A stretch of 52,955 bases of DNA, taken from positions 335,889-388,843 of the forward strand of contig MU130617.1 of the NCBI GenBank assembly GCA_015039465.1. Direction: 5' to 3'. How positions within the stretch are numbered: the first letter of the stretch is position 1; each line of letters begins with the position of its first letter. The stretch is from Phlegmacium glaucopus. Lineage: Eukaryota > Basidiomycota > Agaricomycetes > Agaricales > Cortinariaceae. The position numbers were made by a program, and so were the translations under genes. Under the pieces are notes generated by a model. It was not told the DNA's origin. It worked only from the letters and a program-made list of their open reading frames with translations, and did not search any database. Shown here piece by piece: positions 43,681 to 52,955 of the stretch.

Positions 43681-45432
43681 ATTCACCAAGGTAGTCTACG
43701 ATAACGAAAATATTGATATATATGTATATCTACATTACAATCAGTCGTCCATAGTCGATATGTTAAAAGAACTTTAATAATTTTTAGACGATTTTGAGGT
43801 CAGTTTCAGACCACCTTCAGACCAGTAGAAAACGAAATTTCAATGAACTGACCTGAAGGTGGTCTGAAGGTGACCTGAAAATCACCTCAGGTAACCTAAA
43901 ATCACCTTAGGTCACCTGAAAGTAACCTGATCGTCTCAGGTCACCTATCACACCCCCTCACATTTCATGTGTCAAGTCACAAACCTATGACAATGTAAGG
44001 CAGTATGCAATGAGGTCTGGTCGAGGCAGCCTCAACAAAGGCCATCAGGTATGAGGCATGTCACGGAAGGGAATATAGGGCTTGATGAGGAAGATACAAG
44101 TTGAGGCTCTGAAGAGGCACTGTAAGGCCAAGGAGGCGGATATGAGGTTTGGGCAATAGTGAAGAAGCGGTGATGGTGATAAGAAACAGTAGTAGAAAGG
44201 GTAGTAGTCAGTCGTGTGATCGGTACCTAATAAGTGGGTTCTTACGTCCTGGAAAGGGCCCTCGTCTTGCGTCGTGAATATAAATATAAAATATAAAGCC
44301 AACGATAAGGGAAATAATAAATTCATGAGCTTTGAACATACAAAAGGGGGTCAAGCTTATAGTTGAATCAAAGGGAGGAGAACAAAAAGGAGATTCAGTG
44401 ACTCCAGAAGGCTGGACAATGAAAGAAGAAGGCAAGGCTTTAGTCCTGTGGAATCCTCGACCCGCCGTGTCGTGTATGCGACTCCGGTTGCAGGAAAGGC
44501 TCAATGACAAGGCCAAGACAAGGCCTCATTGAGGCTGCACTGAAGAGGAAAACGAAATTGTGATTATCATTGTCTATTATGTAAGTTCTGATAGACTTGT
44601 GTAAGTGACATCCAGTATTTAAAACGTTTACGACCTGATTTGTAACACAAGTCAAATGGAGGAGATTTGGTTTGTACATAAGCCAAATCGTAACCAAGGT
44701 AAGTCTTGTTTTGACGTCGCTGTGATTAGGACATTTTGTGGAACGAGGTCAAGTACGTTCTGGTCTGTATACGTGTTTTATATACGAAATCTTTTGATAT
44801 CCGAAGCATTTAAGGTTACATATTTTGATTTGACGATTGAGTCTTACACGACCTTTGTGTAGTAAACACATAAGTTTCTTCTCTTTATACTTTGAATGTG
44901 TCTTCTAAGAACTATTACAGTAAAAATTTTAACTATTCCAACAGTAACCTACCCCTTACGACTGACCACTTGGTTAGTAGGAAGAGTATACTACACTTTG
45001 TGAATAAGTATAAGTATCAACTTATATTCAGGTTACGGAAGACCTTTGGAACAACCCAAGTTATAGTGGAGACATGTACGTTCTTCGTTAAGCGGTCAAT
45101 GTCTACTCCTAATCGTCATCGTTCATTCTCCTTCTTTTTTCTTTACCCCTTTTACCTGTTTAATGGTGTGCATACTCGGTTTGGAACGTTGCAGTATGAT
45201 TCGATGAGAACGTGAGGAACTTTTAGTAGGACGTCCGAAGCGAAAAAGACACGTAATAGAGCTTTAAATTTCGTTTGGAAGCGTTCTTTTTTACTCTTTT
45301 TTAAATATATGGAATATCATTTGTAGATGTATACCGTTCTCTACAGAACGGAAAGGTTACTTCAAACAAAAGTCATCCACCTATTTTCACACTTTTTTTA
45401 TGTCACCGGATGTTGGATAAGTCTAATTTTAC

Positions 45433-46944
45433 AATCGTTAACTTTAACTCCCAGTCTTGTAGGTGTCGTTGAGTGAGGGACCTACCTTAAAGTGTCGTCG
45501 TACAGTCGTTAACTTTAACTCCAGTCTTGTAGGTGTCGTTGAGTGTGGGACCTACCTTAAAGTGTCGTCGTACAGTCGTTAACTTTAACTCCAGTCTTGT
45601 AGGTGTCGTTGAGTGTCTGACCTACCTTAAAGTGTCGTCGTACAGTCGTTAACTTTAACTCCAGTCTTGTAGGTGTCGTTGGTTTCAAAATCCGGCCTCA
45701 ACTTCGCTTCAGAATGGCCTCAACAATCCCGTTGACGTTGCGACTGAATCAGTTCGATCGTCCCCTAGGTTTCAATTATTATAAAGTCTTTTCTATAGAT
45801 GTTCACTGAATGGATCGTCCCCTAGGTTTCTCCTTTCCTACCCCTAGGGACGATCATCCGACCCCCAAAAATTCATGATTATACCTGTATTGCCTCTATA
45901 TTTTATTTATTTCCTTACTATGCTATTATTAATTAATTAATTTATTCTTCACCACGCTATACTTTTTATCTTTATTTTCTGCCTCACTTAGCCTCCTGGC
46001 CTCAGCCTCGCCTTGATGCCCTAAGGCCTCAGTTGGCCACTGCCTTCGTCTCAACCTGCCTTCCAGCCTCCAGCAGCCTTTCCACCCCACATACTAAGAT
46101 CTCAACTCCAAACCCAATTTCAGCCCACAGGGGATTGTCTCCAGTCTTGTAGGTGTCGTTGAGTGAGGGACCAACCTTAAAGTGTCGTCGTACAGTCGTT
46201 AACTTTAACTCCAGTCTTGTAGGTGTCGTTGAGTGTATGATCTACCTTAAAGTGTCGTCGTACAGTCGTTAACTTTAACTCCAGTCTTGTAGGTGTCGTT
46301 GAGTGTCGGACCTACCTTAAAGTGTCGTCGTACAGTCGTTAACTTTAACTCCAGTCTTGTAGGTGTCGTTGAGTGTATGATCTACCTTAAAGTGTCGTCG
46401 TACAGTCGTTAACTTTAACTCCAGTCTTGTAGGTGTCGTTGAGTGTCGGACCTACCTTAAAGTGTCGTCGTACAGTCGTTAACTTTAACTCCAGTCTTGT
46501 AGGTGTCGTTGAGTGTCGGACCTACCTTAAAGTGTCGTCGTACAGTCGTTAACTTTAACTCCAGTCTTGTAGGTGTCGTTGAGTGTCGGACCTACCTTAA
46601 AGTGTCGTCGTACAGTCGTTAACTTTAACTCCAGTCTTGTAGGTGTCGTTGAGTGTTGGACCTACCTTAAAGTGTCGTCGTACAGTCGTTAACTTTAACT
46701 CCAGTCTTGTAGGTGTCGTTGAGTGAGGGACCAACCTTAAAGTGTCGTCGTACAGTCGTTAACTTTAACTCCAGTCTTGTAGGTGTCGTTGAGTGTGGGA
46801 CCTACCTTAAAGTGTCGTCGTACAGTCGTTAACTTTAACTCCAGTCTTGTAGGGTGTCGTTGAGTGAGAGACCTAGTCGTCGTACAGTCGTTAACTTTAA
46901 CTCCAGTCTTGTAGGTGTCGTTGAGTGAGAGACCTACCTTAAAG
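45433..46944. repeat. Reversed 70-bp minisatellite, about 15 units in two blocks
   Basis: Units such as cagtcgttaactttaactcc followed by agtcttgtaggtgtcgttga are the exact character reversal of the 37581-39515 unit. They retain its variable dinucleotide (gtgtcgg equals reversed ggctgtg). The blocks are 45433-45681 and 46139-46944. Confidence 0.95.
45682..46138. other. 457-nt insert inside the reversed minisatellite
   Basis: The insert interrupts the array between tgtcgttg and ctccagtc. It contains several ggcctca motifs and three cctagg-centred segments (gatcgtcccctagg twice, and cctagggacgatca once). As written it has fewer CpG than GpC (about 13 against 21 by eye), so its own orientation may be normal, but I cannot decide. 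Confidence 0.5.
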
Positions 46945-47163
46945 GCTTTTTCTGTGCATTATCTCGCACTTTAAAGCGAACCTTCGCACCTCATAAAACC
47001 TCACTATCACCTACTGAAGAGAACTACATCAACCCCACGAACTATGTACTACTTGCGGTCTGTCCCCACCGCAGGTACATCATCGTCATCATCATCCGTG
47101 TGCTGTTGTTGTCATAATATATTAATAAAATAAAAACAACCCCCCCCAAGTGAGGGGGTTGTT
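46945..47163. other. Normal-orientation flank after the reversed segment
   Basis: The first 50 bases (gctttttctgtgcattatct...) are the base-by-base complement of 45234 onward, that is, normal reverse-complement DNA once 45234 is recognised as reversed. This locates the right boundary at about 46944/46945. No gene was recognised. Confidence 0.6.
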
Positions 47164-47460
47164 GTGGTCGTCGGTGGTGGTGGTGGTGGTGGTGGTGGTG
47201 GTGGTGGTTACATCGTTGTTGTTGTTGCCCTCATTGTTGTTGTTACCCTTGTTGTCATTGTTACCCTTGTTGTCATTGCCCTTGTTGTCATTGTTACCCT
47301 CATTGTCATTGTTACCCTCATTGTCATTGCCCTTGTTGTTGTTGTTACCCTCGTTGTTGTTGTTGTTACCCTCGTCATTGTTGTTGTTACCCCTCGTTGT
47401 TGTTATTGCTCATTGTTGTTGTTGGTCGTTGTCGCCACCCGTCTTGTTGTCCTTTATTGT
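47164..47460. repeat. GGT/GTT trinucleotide-rich microsatellite
   Basis: A (GGT)n run at about 47173-47208 is followed by degenerate gttgttgttaccctcattgt repeats. The long Val/Leu-rich open frames across it are by-products of the repeat. Confidence 0.9.
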
Positions 47461-47689
47461 GCTGGTTGTCATGGTAAGAAGACAAAATGATGTTTGTTGA
47501 TTTGTGAGAAGTGCATCACGTGCGGTCACATGACCATACCTCACAGTCTGAACAAAATTCAAAATTTGGATGGTGGCAAGGCACTGCCACCACATATATA
47601 TGAATTACAGTTAACTTATGTATATTTAAATTACTATTGACTTATATATGATTCTTTTAATTTTGAATAATATTTAAAAGTAAGAGTTG

Positions 47690-47992
47690 AGTTCTTCCCT
47701 GTGGAATTCCCAGGATTCTGGGTGGATTCCAGGTGGATTCTGTGTTAGGGATTCCTAGGGAATTCCAGGAATCCTGGTATCAATTTCCTTGAGTACCAGG
47801 AATCCACCAGGAATCCTCCTGGAATCCTCCTGGATTAGGAAGAGCCAGGAATGGGGATTTCAGGGGGAATTGGCTGGTAGAAAATTCCTCCTGGAATCCT
47901 GGTATTCCTACCAGGAATGGTAGAAATCCTCCTGGAATCCTCCCAGAATAGGTAGGAATCCACCAGGAATCCTCCAGGAAGACGTGGGGGAG
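47690..47992. repeat. Degenerate AGGAATCCTCCTGG palindrome-rich repeat
   Basis: About 300 bases are built from variants of aggaatcc, ggaattcc and cctggaatcctcctgg, many of them self-complementary, on both strands. It is likely to fold strongly. No coding role is seen. Confidence 0.75.
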
Positions 47993-48290
47993 TGTAAAGA
48001 CCTCCAATATATTGCTTGTATCATGCTCGCTCCATTTTTACAAAAGTCAAAGGCACATCACCCATTGTTTTTCCAGAACACACACTAGAATATAGCAATG
48101 TCAGTCACTACAGGGTTATTTATAGATAGAAAATTCACACAATCATGTTGAGCCTACCACCGTGAGCAGGCTCAGGACCTCCTGCAATCAAAGTTGCTTT
48201 CCATCCAGTTGCTTGGCAGATAATATCCAAGATGGGTTCCAGGAAACGAACTAGACCTTGGATGCAGCTAGAAAATTAATTCAGAAAAGG

Positions 48291-49063
48291 TCATTGAAAG
48301 GTAGGAAATACTAGCCGTTGACAGTCAGCAGGTTCTGTTGAAACCTTGCCTTGCTGTTCTTTCTCCCATTGGACCAACCTCTCTGTGTGTTTTTCTTTTG
48401 CCTGTTGCTCCCACTGGTCCCGTTCCACTTGAGGTAGTCTTTCAAATAATTCTTTTGCAACTTTGTCCCTTAATGCAGCTTGTTGGGTGCGAGGCACCTT
48501 CGGTTTATTCTTGACGGTATCATCAATGAGTCAGTTGTGGCTTTTACACCAGATATTTCTGGCTGTCTTGCGGCGTGGACGAGTATTCCCAAAACCTGTA
48601 AGTTGGTGTAAAAGGATTCGATAGGGGTTCTTGGTGCCAGAGTCAACAGGATCCATGTCTTGATCCTTGGTGTACTGGTAGGCCATCCAGCATTTGGTTT
48701 GCTACATTGTTGGTCAGCACAGCATGTGACTTCAAACAAAAAACTCACTGCTTTGCGATAATCAATGAGCTTCTGCCTTTCCTTCAAATTTTCTATGGCT
48801 TCATCATATTCCTCTTGGCTCATCTTATTCACATCTGGTACCTCTAAATCTGTGTCTGCAGCATTGTTGTCCACACTTGACAGATAATCGGCTGATGGTT
48901 CTTCATCATGCGGCAAGTCAATTGGAAATCTCTTGAAGTAACAGCATTGAATACCAATCAGAGTATCTCCACTGTATCCTTCTTGTACACCAGCAGCGTA
49001 TGTGGACTTCTCACTCATCAAGAAGTCCTTTTGTAGGCCTTTAAAGGTTCCCGGATTCACCAT
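48291..49063 (-). pseudogene. Transposon-associated protein of mushroom genomes, nonsense-disrupted
   Basis: The minus strand starts MVNPGTFKGLQKDFLMSEKS and continues GDTLIGIQCCYFKRFPIDLP and acidic stretches to about residue 105 (RQKLIDYRK). After an intron come CWMAYQYTKDQDMDP, NPYRILLHQLTG and RPRRKTARNIWCKSHN, a TGA, and then PRTQQAALRDKVAKELFERL. Proteins beginning MVNxGTFxGLRKxFL recur in Agaricomycete transposon islands; the function is unknown to me. The internal TGA in the second exon marks it as decayed. Confidence 0.6.
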
Positions 49064-50928
49064 TGCTACATATGATCAGTAAGAAACCTATTACTTCTAT
49101 GGATGGAACATACTTAGAGATTCTTCAAGGGAGAATTGAGTGGAATGGATAATACGAGAGGAATTATGGGTGGAAAATGGTTGGGTGTCGAAGTAGGCAA
49201 ATGGGTATGTCAAGGGAATGATTCAATAAAGAACAGTTTGGTTAATGTTTTCCTATTGCTCACCAGGTTAGTTGAGCCAGATATATGGTCAGTATTCAAC
49301 ATCATCTTATGTTGGTGTATCTACGGATTGTACAGCAGGTAATCTCGATGGGAAATGTAGCTACAGATTGATATATGGTGCTGCTCAACAAATTGATCAG
49401 AAGATCCGTTGGTAATGATTCTTAAAGATTATTGGTCAGCTAACACAAACTTTACGACAATGGCAAGGTCCCCGTTACCACACAGCAACCAAAGATAGCC
49501 CCGGCAAAGCTCCCTCAATGGCAGGTTGCCCACAGATCTTGTAATATGTTATTCTTTTTGATTGGTCAATGATTCAATTACTCTCCATCACCATTGCAGT
49601 CTCACAATAAGCTCCGCTGGCAAGGCGCCCTAAAGGCAAGGTTGCCCATTGATAAATTTTCAAAGAAGGCAAGTTTCTTTGGCAGCCTTTCAATATAAAG
49701 GAGCCATGCTTGCATGTTGTCTTTTGGATGGCTTCCAAAACGGTGGCTTGAAGGGGAGTTGAAATTTCAGTTGTCATGATCCTTTGGTTTGAGTGACAAG
49801 GATGGTGAGAAAGTGCAATGTGCATTTAATTTAATATGGTTTTGTACCACATGTTGTACCACATGGTGCACAACATGTCCACAACATGCTGACAACCGAT
49901 GAAAATAGCGATACATGTAATCTAACCGTGTCAAAAAAATCATTCTTCCTTTCCACATGAACATGGACACCTCTGCACATTCCAAGCGCCCAACAAAAAG
50001 GAGAAGGACCAAGGGAGACTTGCTGATGCTGAAGCCACAGATGGAATAGCAATCCGTGAAGTGATCCACGAGACCGCTGATGTACCTGCGGTGGGATCAG
50101 ACCACAAGTAGTAATGTAGTTCAGAGGGGTTAATGTAGATTTCCTCGATAGAATTTAAAGAGAAGTTCGCGGTATTGAAATACACAAGAAGAGTAGACCG
50201 TGAAGATAGCAAAGTTCGCAAACTATAACGCAGTATGCGAAGTAGCTTAAAGGACGAGACTATTGACTTAGAACGTTGCTGCAAAGTTTATGGGATCAAA
50301 ACTCTGGCCGTCTCTTGTTCACCTGTCCTCCTACTTGCTACAGGTACTTAATACAAGAGTAATGAACTAACCAGGTGCGGATATGCAAAACAGTAATGTA
50401 AGAATTGAGCTAATGTGAAGTCACATGGGCCCAATAGTTTGGTAACAAAGGAATAGGAGACAAAGTAAAAATAAAGGTGATGAGTAAGGAGGTCAGTTGA
50501 ATGACCTCCTGTTTCAAAAGAATGATAAATATATATATGGAAAGATGAAAGAAAGTAAATGCAAGACAACACAGACCATAATAAAACCAATGAAAAGGAT
50601 GCACGGAGAGGTAAGGAACACATGTGCAAACCATGAAAGACCGCGAGATTGGCTGTGCGAAGGTATGGTTGCGAAGGGATCAAATGGTTAAGTCCAATAT
50701 TGACTGAGAGAACTGAAGATATGTTGAAGTATGAAGTGCAAAGAGGAATGAGGGTGCTTTGGATAGTTATGAAGGTCGTAGAAGTGATGTGCGAAGGCTA
50801 TGCGAGGTGCAAAGATGTGCAAGAACCGCAAATGAGAGTGCAAATGAAGTTGGCACCCGTGAGGCATCCGCGTATACTGTGAAGTTGTTAAATCGCAAAA
50901 ATAACCAGTTTACAAACCTAGAGGCTAT
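49064..50928. other. Accessory DNA without a recognised gene
   Basis: Short frames only. Two segments (about 49460-49540 and 49590-49670) share ggcaag...ggttgccca motifs and may be an internal duplication. A stretch at 49840-49890 repeats acatgttgtaccacatggt. No tRNA-like fold was noticed. Confidence 0.35.
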
Positions 50929-52153
50929 ATGGATCCTATCACCGCCAATGGTGCAGTTGAAGAGACGATTGAGGTGCCTATGTGGATAGATCGACCGGCA
51001 CCAAGGCCTACCATTGAAACACCACTCCACATTCCTTCAGACATGCACACAATCAATTAGGATGACTTTGTACAACCCAACTTGCCCCAAGATACTACAC
51101 AGCCTGCCAGGACACAACATTTTTATATTGAGGAATTTGTTGCTTGTGTACACCCCATGCTCAAAGTGCTTCTTTCCCGTGAGGTCATACCCCAGAGGTT
51201 GAGGTGCGGCTGGTGTTCAGAGAGATGCCTTGCGAGGTGGTGTTGCCAAGAATGTGCCACAACCACAGTGTTATGCCACAGCTGCATCCGAGAGAGCCAT
51301 ATAGACAGGCACGTACTTCCGTCCAGCTGAATTGTGGGAGGTTGGAGTATACATTCTGATCCCCCATCATGCTGAGTCACCTCTCTGTGCCACTTTGCGA
51401 TTCCAACAAGATATACTTGCATCATTCCAGCAACATAATGATGCCAAGGAACAAGTGAGATTGGCCAAAGCGGAGCCACAGAGCGACCTGAGTCTCAGTC
51501 AAACTCGTAATTGGCAGGGCCACAGCCACAGTAATTATACAATGGACATGGATGGACAGGAGCATGAAGAGGCCATAAATCCTCAGATGTTTGAGACAGA
51601 GGTCCACGCAGATGCCCGCTTCATGGCACAGCTTGATGACCTTTACAGGCAACAAACTGAAGGTGTGCACAGTGACCAGAATGTTGAAGATATATTGGAG
51701 GAGGACAATGATGCTGATGAAGGTGAGGAAAGCCTTCCTGTGCCTGAAGATTATATGCTGCGGGATCACCTGACAGCTTGGGCGACACCGGAGCTAGACA
51801 ATGTCTCAGAGGATGTTCCCCAGGCAGATGCACTCAACAATCCATACATACGTGTGGTGCACAGGAATGGTGTGCACCACATTGAACTCGTAGCATGCAC
51901 ATGCCGTGGCCATGACACTACACATCGCGGGGTTGCACTTGGGACACTAGACAATCTCCAAGACCTCCGTCATCTTGTCCATGGCCTGGAAGTCACATAT
52001 GAGGCAGGGGCTGACTTGTCTCGCAGACGAGCAGCCGGATTTTTCCCACTCTACGATGCAGCCAACGCCAAGGAGATGGGTGCCACTGTGGACGATCCCA
52101 CTCATGTGCACACATTACAAAAGGAAAGACAAAGCAAAGCAAAAAACAACTAG
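50929..52153 (+). pseudogene. KDZ-type transposase N-terminal region with CxC cysteine cluster, broken
   Basis: From ATG 50929 the frame reads MDPITANGAVEETIEVPMW, meets a TAG at 51058, then continues RTQHFYIEEFVACVHPMLKV into a cysteine cluster CGWCSERCLARWCCQECATT...CHSCIRESH that matches the CxC cluster of KDZ transposases. A frameshift or deletion at about 51309 follows, then TYFRPAELWEVGVYILIPHH, ATLRFQQDILASFQQHND, an acidic region and NPYIRVVHRNGVHHIELVAC with CRGHD, another family landmark. The frame ends at 52153, long before a catalytic core. KDZ (Kyakuja-Dileera-Zisupton) elements are cut-and-paste transposons abundant in mushrooms. Confidence 0.72.
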
Positions 52154-52955
52154 CTGCGGATGTACAGAGTACGGCCGTGGCCAAAATAAATTGATTACAA
52201 AATCTTCCATCCATTAAGTGGACATGGGGCCCAGATCTGACAAACAAAGAAGTCCTCCAGCTGATCAAACCACCACCTCCAGGGGTCCCACGAGCTCACT
52301 CTGGATATGAATTTTCACTTCCATGGGGCCAGTGTGGTGATGTCTCAGTTGGGTGTCCATCTCCTCCTGGCCCATATATCTTTTCAGACATTGAGGACGA
52401 TCATGAGATTCCAGAGTTGGACATGGATTGTTTCCCTACGCATTTCACATTGTCTCCTCTCCACCACCACTATGGTAATCCACCGCAGTTAAATCCAAAG
52501 CCAGTGGACACCCCTACACCACTGACCAAACCTGTAGGGTCATCCCGGCCGGCCCCCCCAAAAAGGTTTAACCCCGCCCCCCCCCAATAGTAACATTTGC
52601 CCAATGGGGCCCAGATTGCGTGATGTGCCAGAGCAAATATTATCATCCTTTGTCGATTGCGGTGCCGCGGCCATGGCCCCACCCATCACTGCAACCTGGC
52701 ATGACAATCTGGATGGTCAGTGATCCCTCCTTATAGTTAACAGCAGGATTTTCTCAATGATGCACAGATTCCACAAGATCATCAGATATTGAGGACTCCG
52801 ACTATGCTAGCTCTGGCTGCTCTGTTGTTGGTGGATCCACTGCTGCCGTGGCCGCAGCCCTATATTCTGACATGTCGGACTCCTCTGACATTGGTGGATC
52901 TGCGGCCGCCGTGGCCTTATTGTCTGATGTGTCTGACTCCTCTATGGATGTTGGC
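52154..52955 (+). other. Further coding-like transposon remnant running off the window
   Basis: Several plus-strand pieces look coding but in different frames: WTWGPDLTNKEVLQLIKPPP and HSGYEFSLPWGQCG (about 52210-52340), then DIEDDHEIPELDMDCFPTHF to a stop near 52590, and an Asp/Ser/Ala-rich stretch from about 52780 (SDIEDSDYASSGCSVVGG). They may be exons of a second KDZ-associated gene or decayed sequence; the right end is cut by the window. Confidence 0.4.

Larger units (their letters stand above)
42493..46944. other. Segment written 3'-to-5' (string-reversed, not complemented)
   Basis: Read backwards without complementing, this segment aligns with 37581-40550 of the same window: minisatellite (45433-46944), its unique flank (about 44900-45432), and the region from 40009 to 40550 (43945-44560). 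For example, 44237-44256 reads ggttcttacgtcctggaaag, and bases 40314 down to 40295 read ggttcttacgtcctggaaaa. Neither the normal nor the reverse-complement orientation aligns. Beyond the homologous part, backwards reading of 43600-43690 shows a transposase-like motif. Genes should not be called here on either strand as written. Confidence 0.9.

Noticed and set aside
44892..45215. 107-codon frame inside the reversed segment
   Set aside because: The DNA there is written backwards, so normal six-frame translation has no meaning.
42493..46944. Natural mirror repeat (H-DNA-forming) as explanation
   Set aside because: Natural mirror repeats are short purine/pyrimidine tracts; kilobases of complex sequence with coding content do not fit.
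47150..47500. 116-codon Val/Leu-rich frame
   Set aside because: It is produced by GGT/GTT repeats.

Overview
This window looks like genomic DNA from a mushroom-forming basidiomycete (Agaricomycetes). Genes are split by many 45-70 nt GT-AG introns, and the gene content is typical of that class: a DUF6535 protein, BTB/POZ and P-loop GTPase families, a Kre9/Knh1-type GPI protein, cytochrome P450 and ATG18 relics, and KDZ-transposon debris. No rRNA, tRNA or CRISPR array was recognised. All splice models were built by eye from reading frame, GT-AG sites and family motifs.

Layout. 1-5.2 kb: left arm of a large inverted duplication (1-4386), carrying the start of a DUF6535 gene cut by the window edge and an 11-exon GTPase gene. 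5.2-6.1 kb: a small putative TIR element. 6.4-9.2 kb: a 21-exon MFS transporter. 10.5-11.3 kb: a Kre9/Knh1-like GPI protein. 12.6-13.4 kb: a cupin. 14.9-15.9 kb: a BTB/POZ protein. 17.0-29.9 kb: three partial tandem units of an unknown Ser/Thr/Pro-rich gene (only the third copy is intact) plus decayed ATG18 and P450 pseudogenes. 30.9-34.6 kb: right arm of the inverted duplication, with a 5'-truncated GTPase copy and a complete DUF6535 gene. 36.0-37.2 kb: a second P-loop GTPase. 37.6-39.5 kb: a 28-unit, 70-bp minisatellite. 40.7-41.7 kb: a decayed coiled-coil/Cys6 gene of a repetitive element. 42.5-46.9 kb: the anomaly described next. 47-53 kb: microsatellites and remnants of transposon genes, including a KDZ transposase N-terminus.

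The most striking observation is that about 4.45 kb (roughly 42,493-46,944) is written as the plain string reversal, without complementing, of ordinary DNA. Read backwards, it matches 37.6-40.55 kb of this same window nearly base for base (minisatellite, unique flank and TATA-rich region), and it reveals a KDZ-transposase-like coding motif that cannot be read in any of the six normal frames. No known recombination process makes a reversed, non-complemented copy, so an assembly or data-handling error is the most economical explanation. Annotation inside that interval should not be trusted until it is resolved.

The genes do not form an evident pathway. The left two thirds is ordinary gene space interrupted by local duplication; the right third is transposon-rich accessory DNA.
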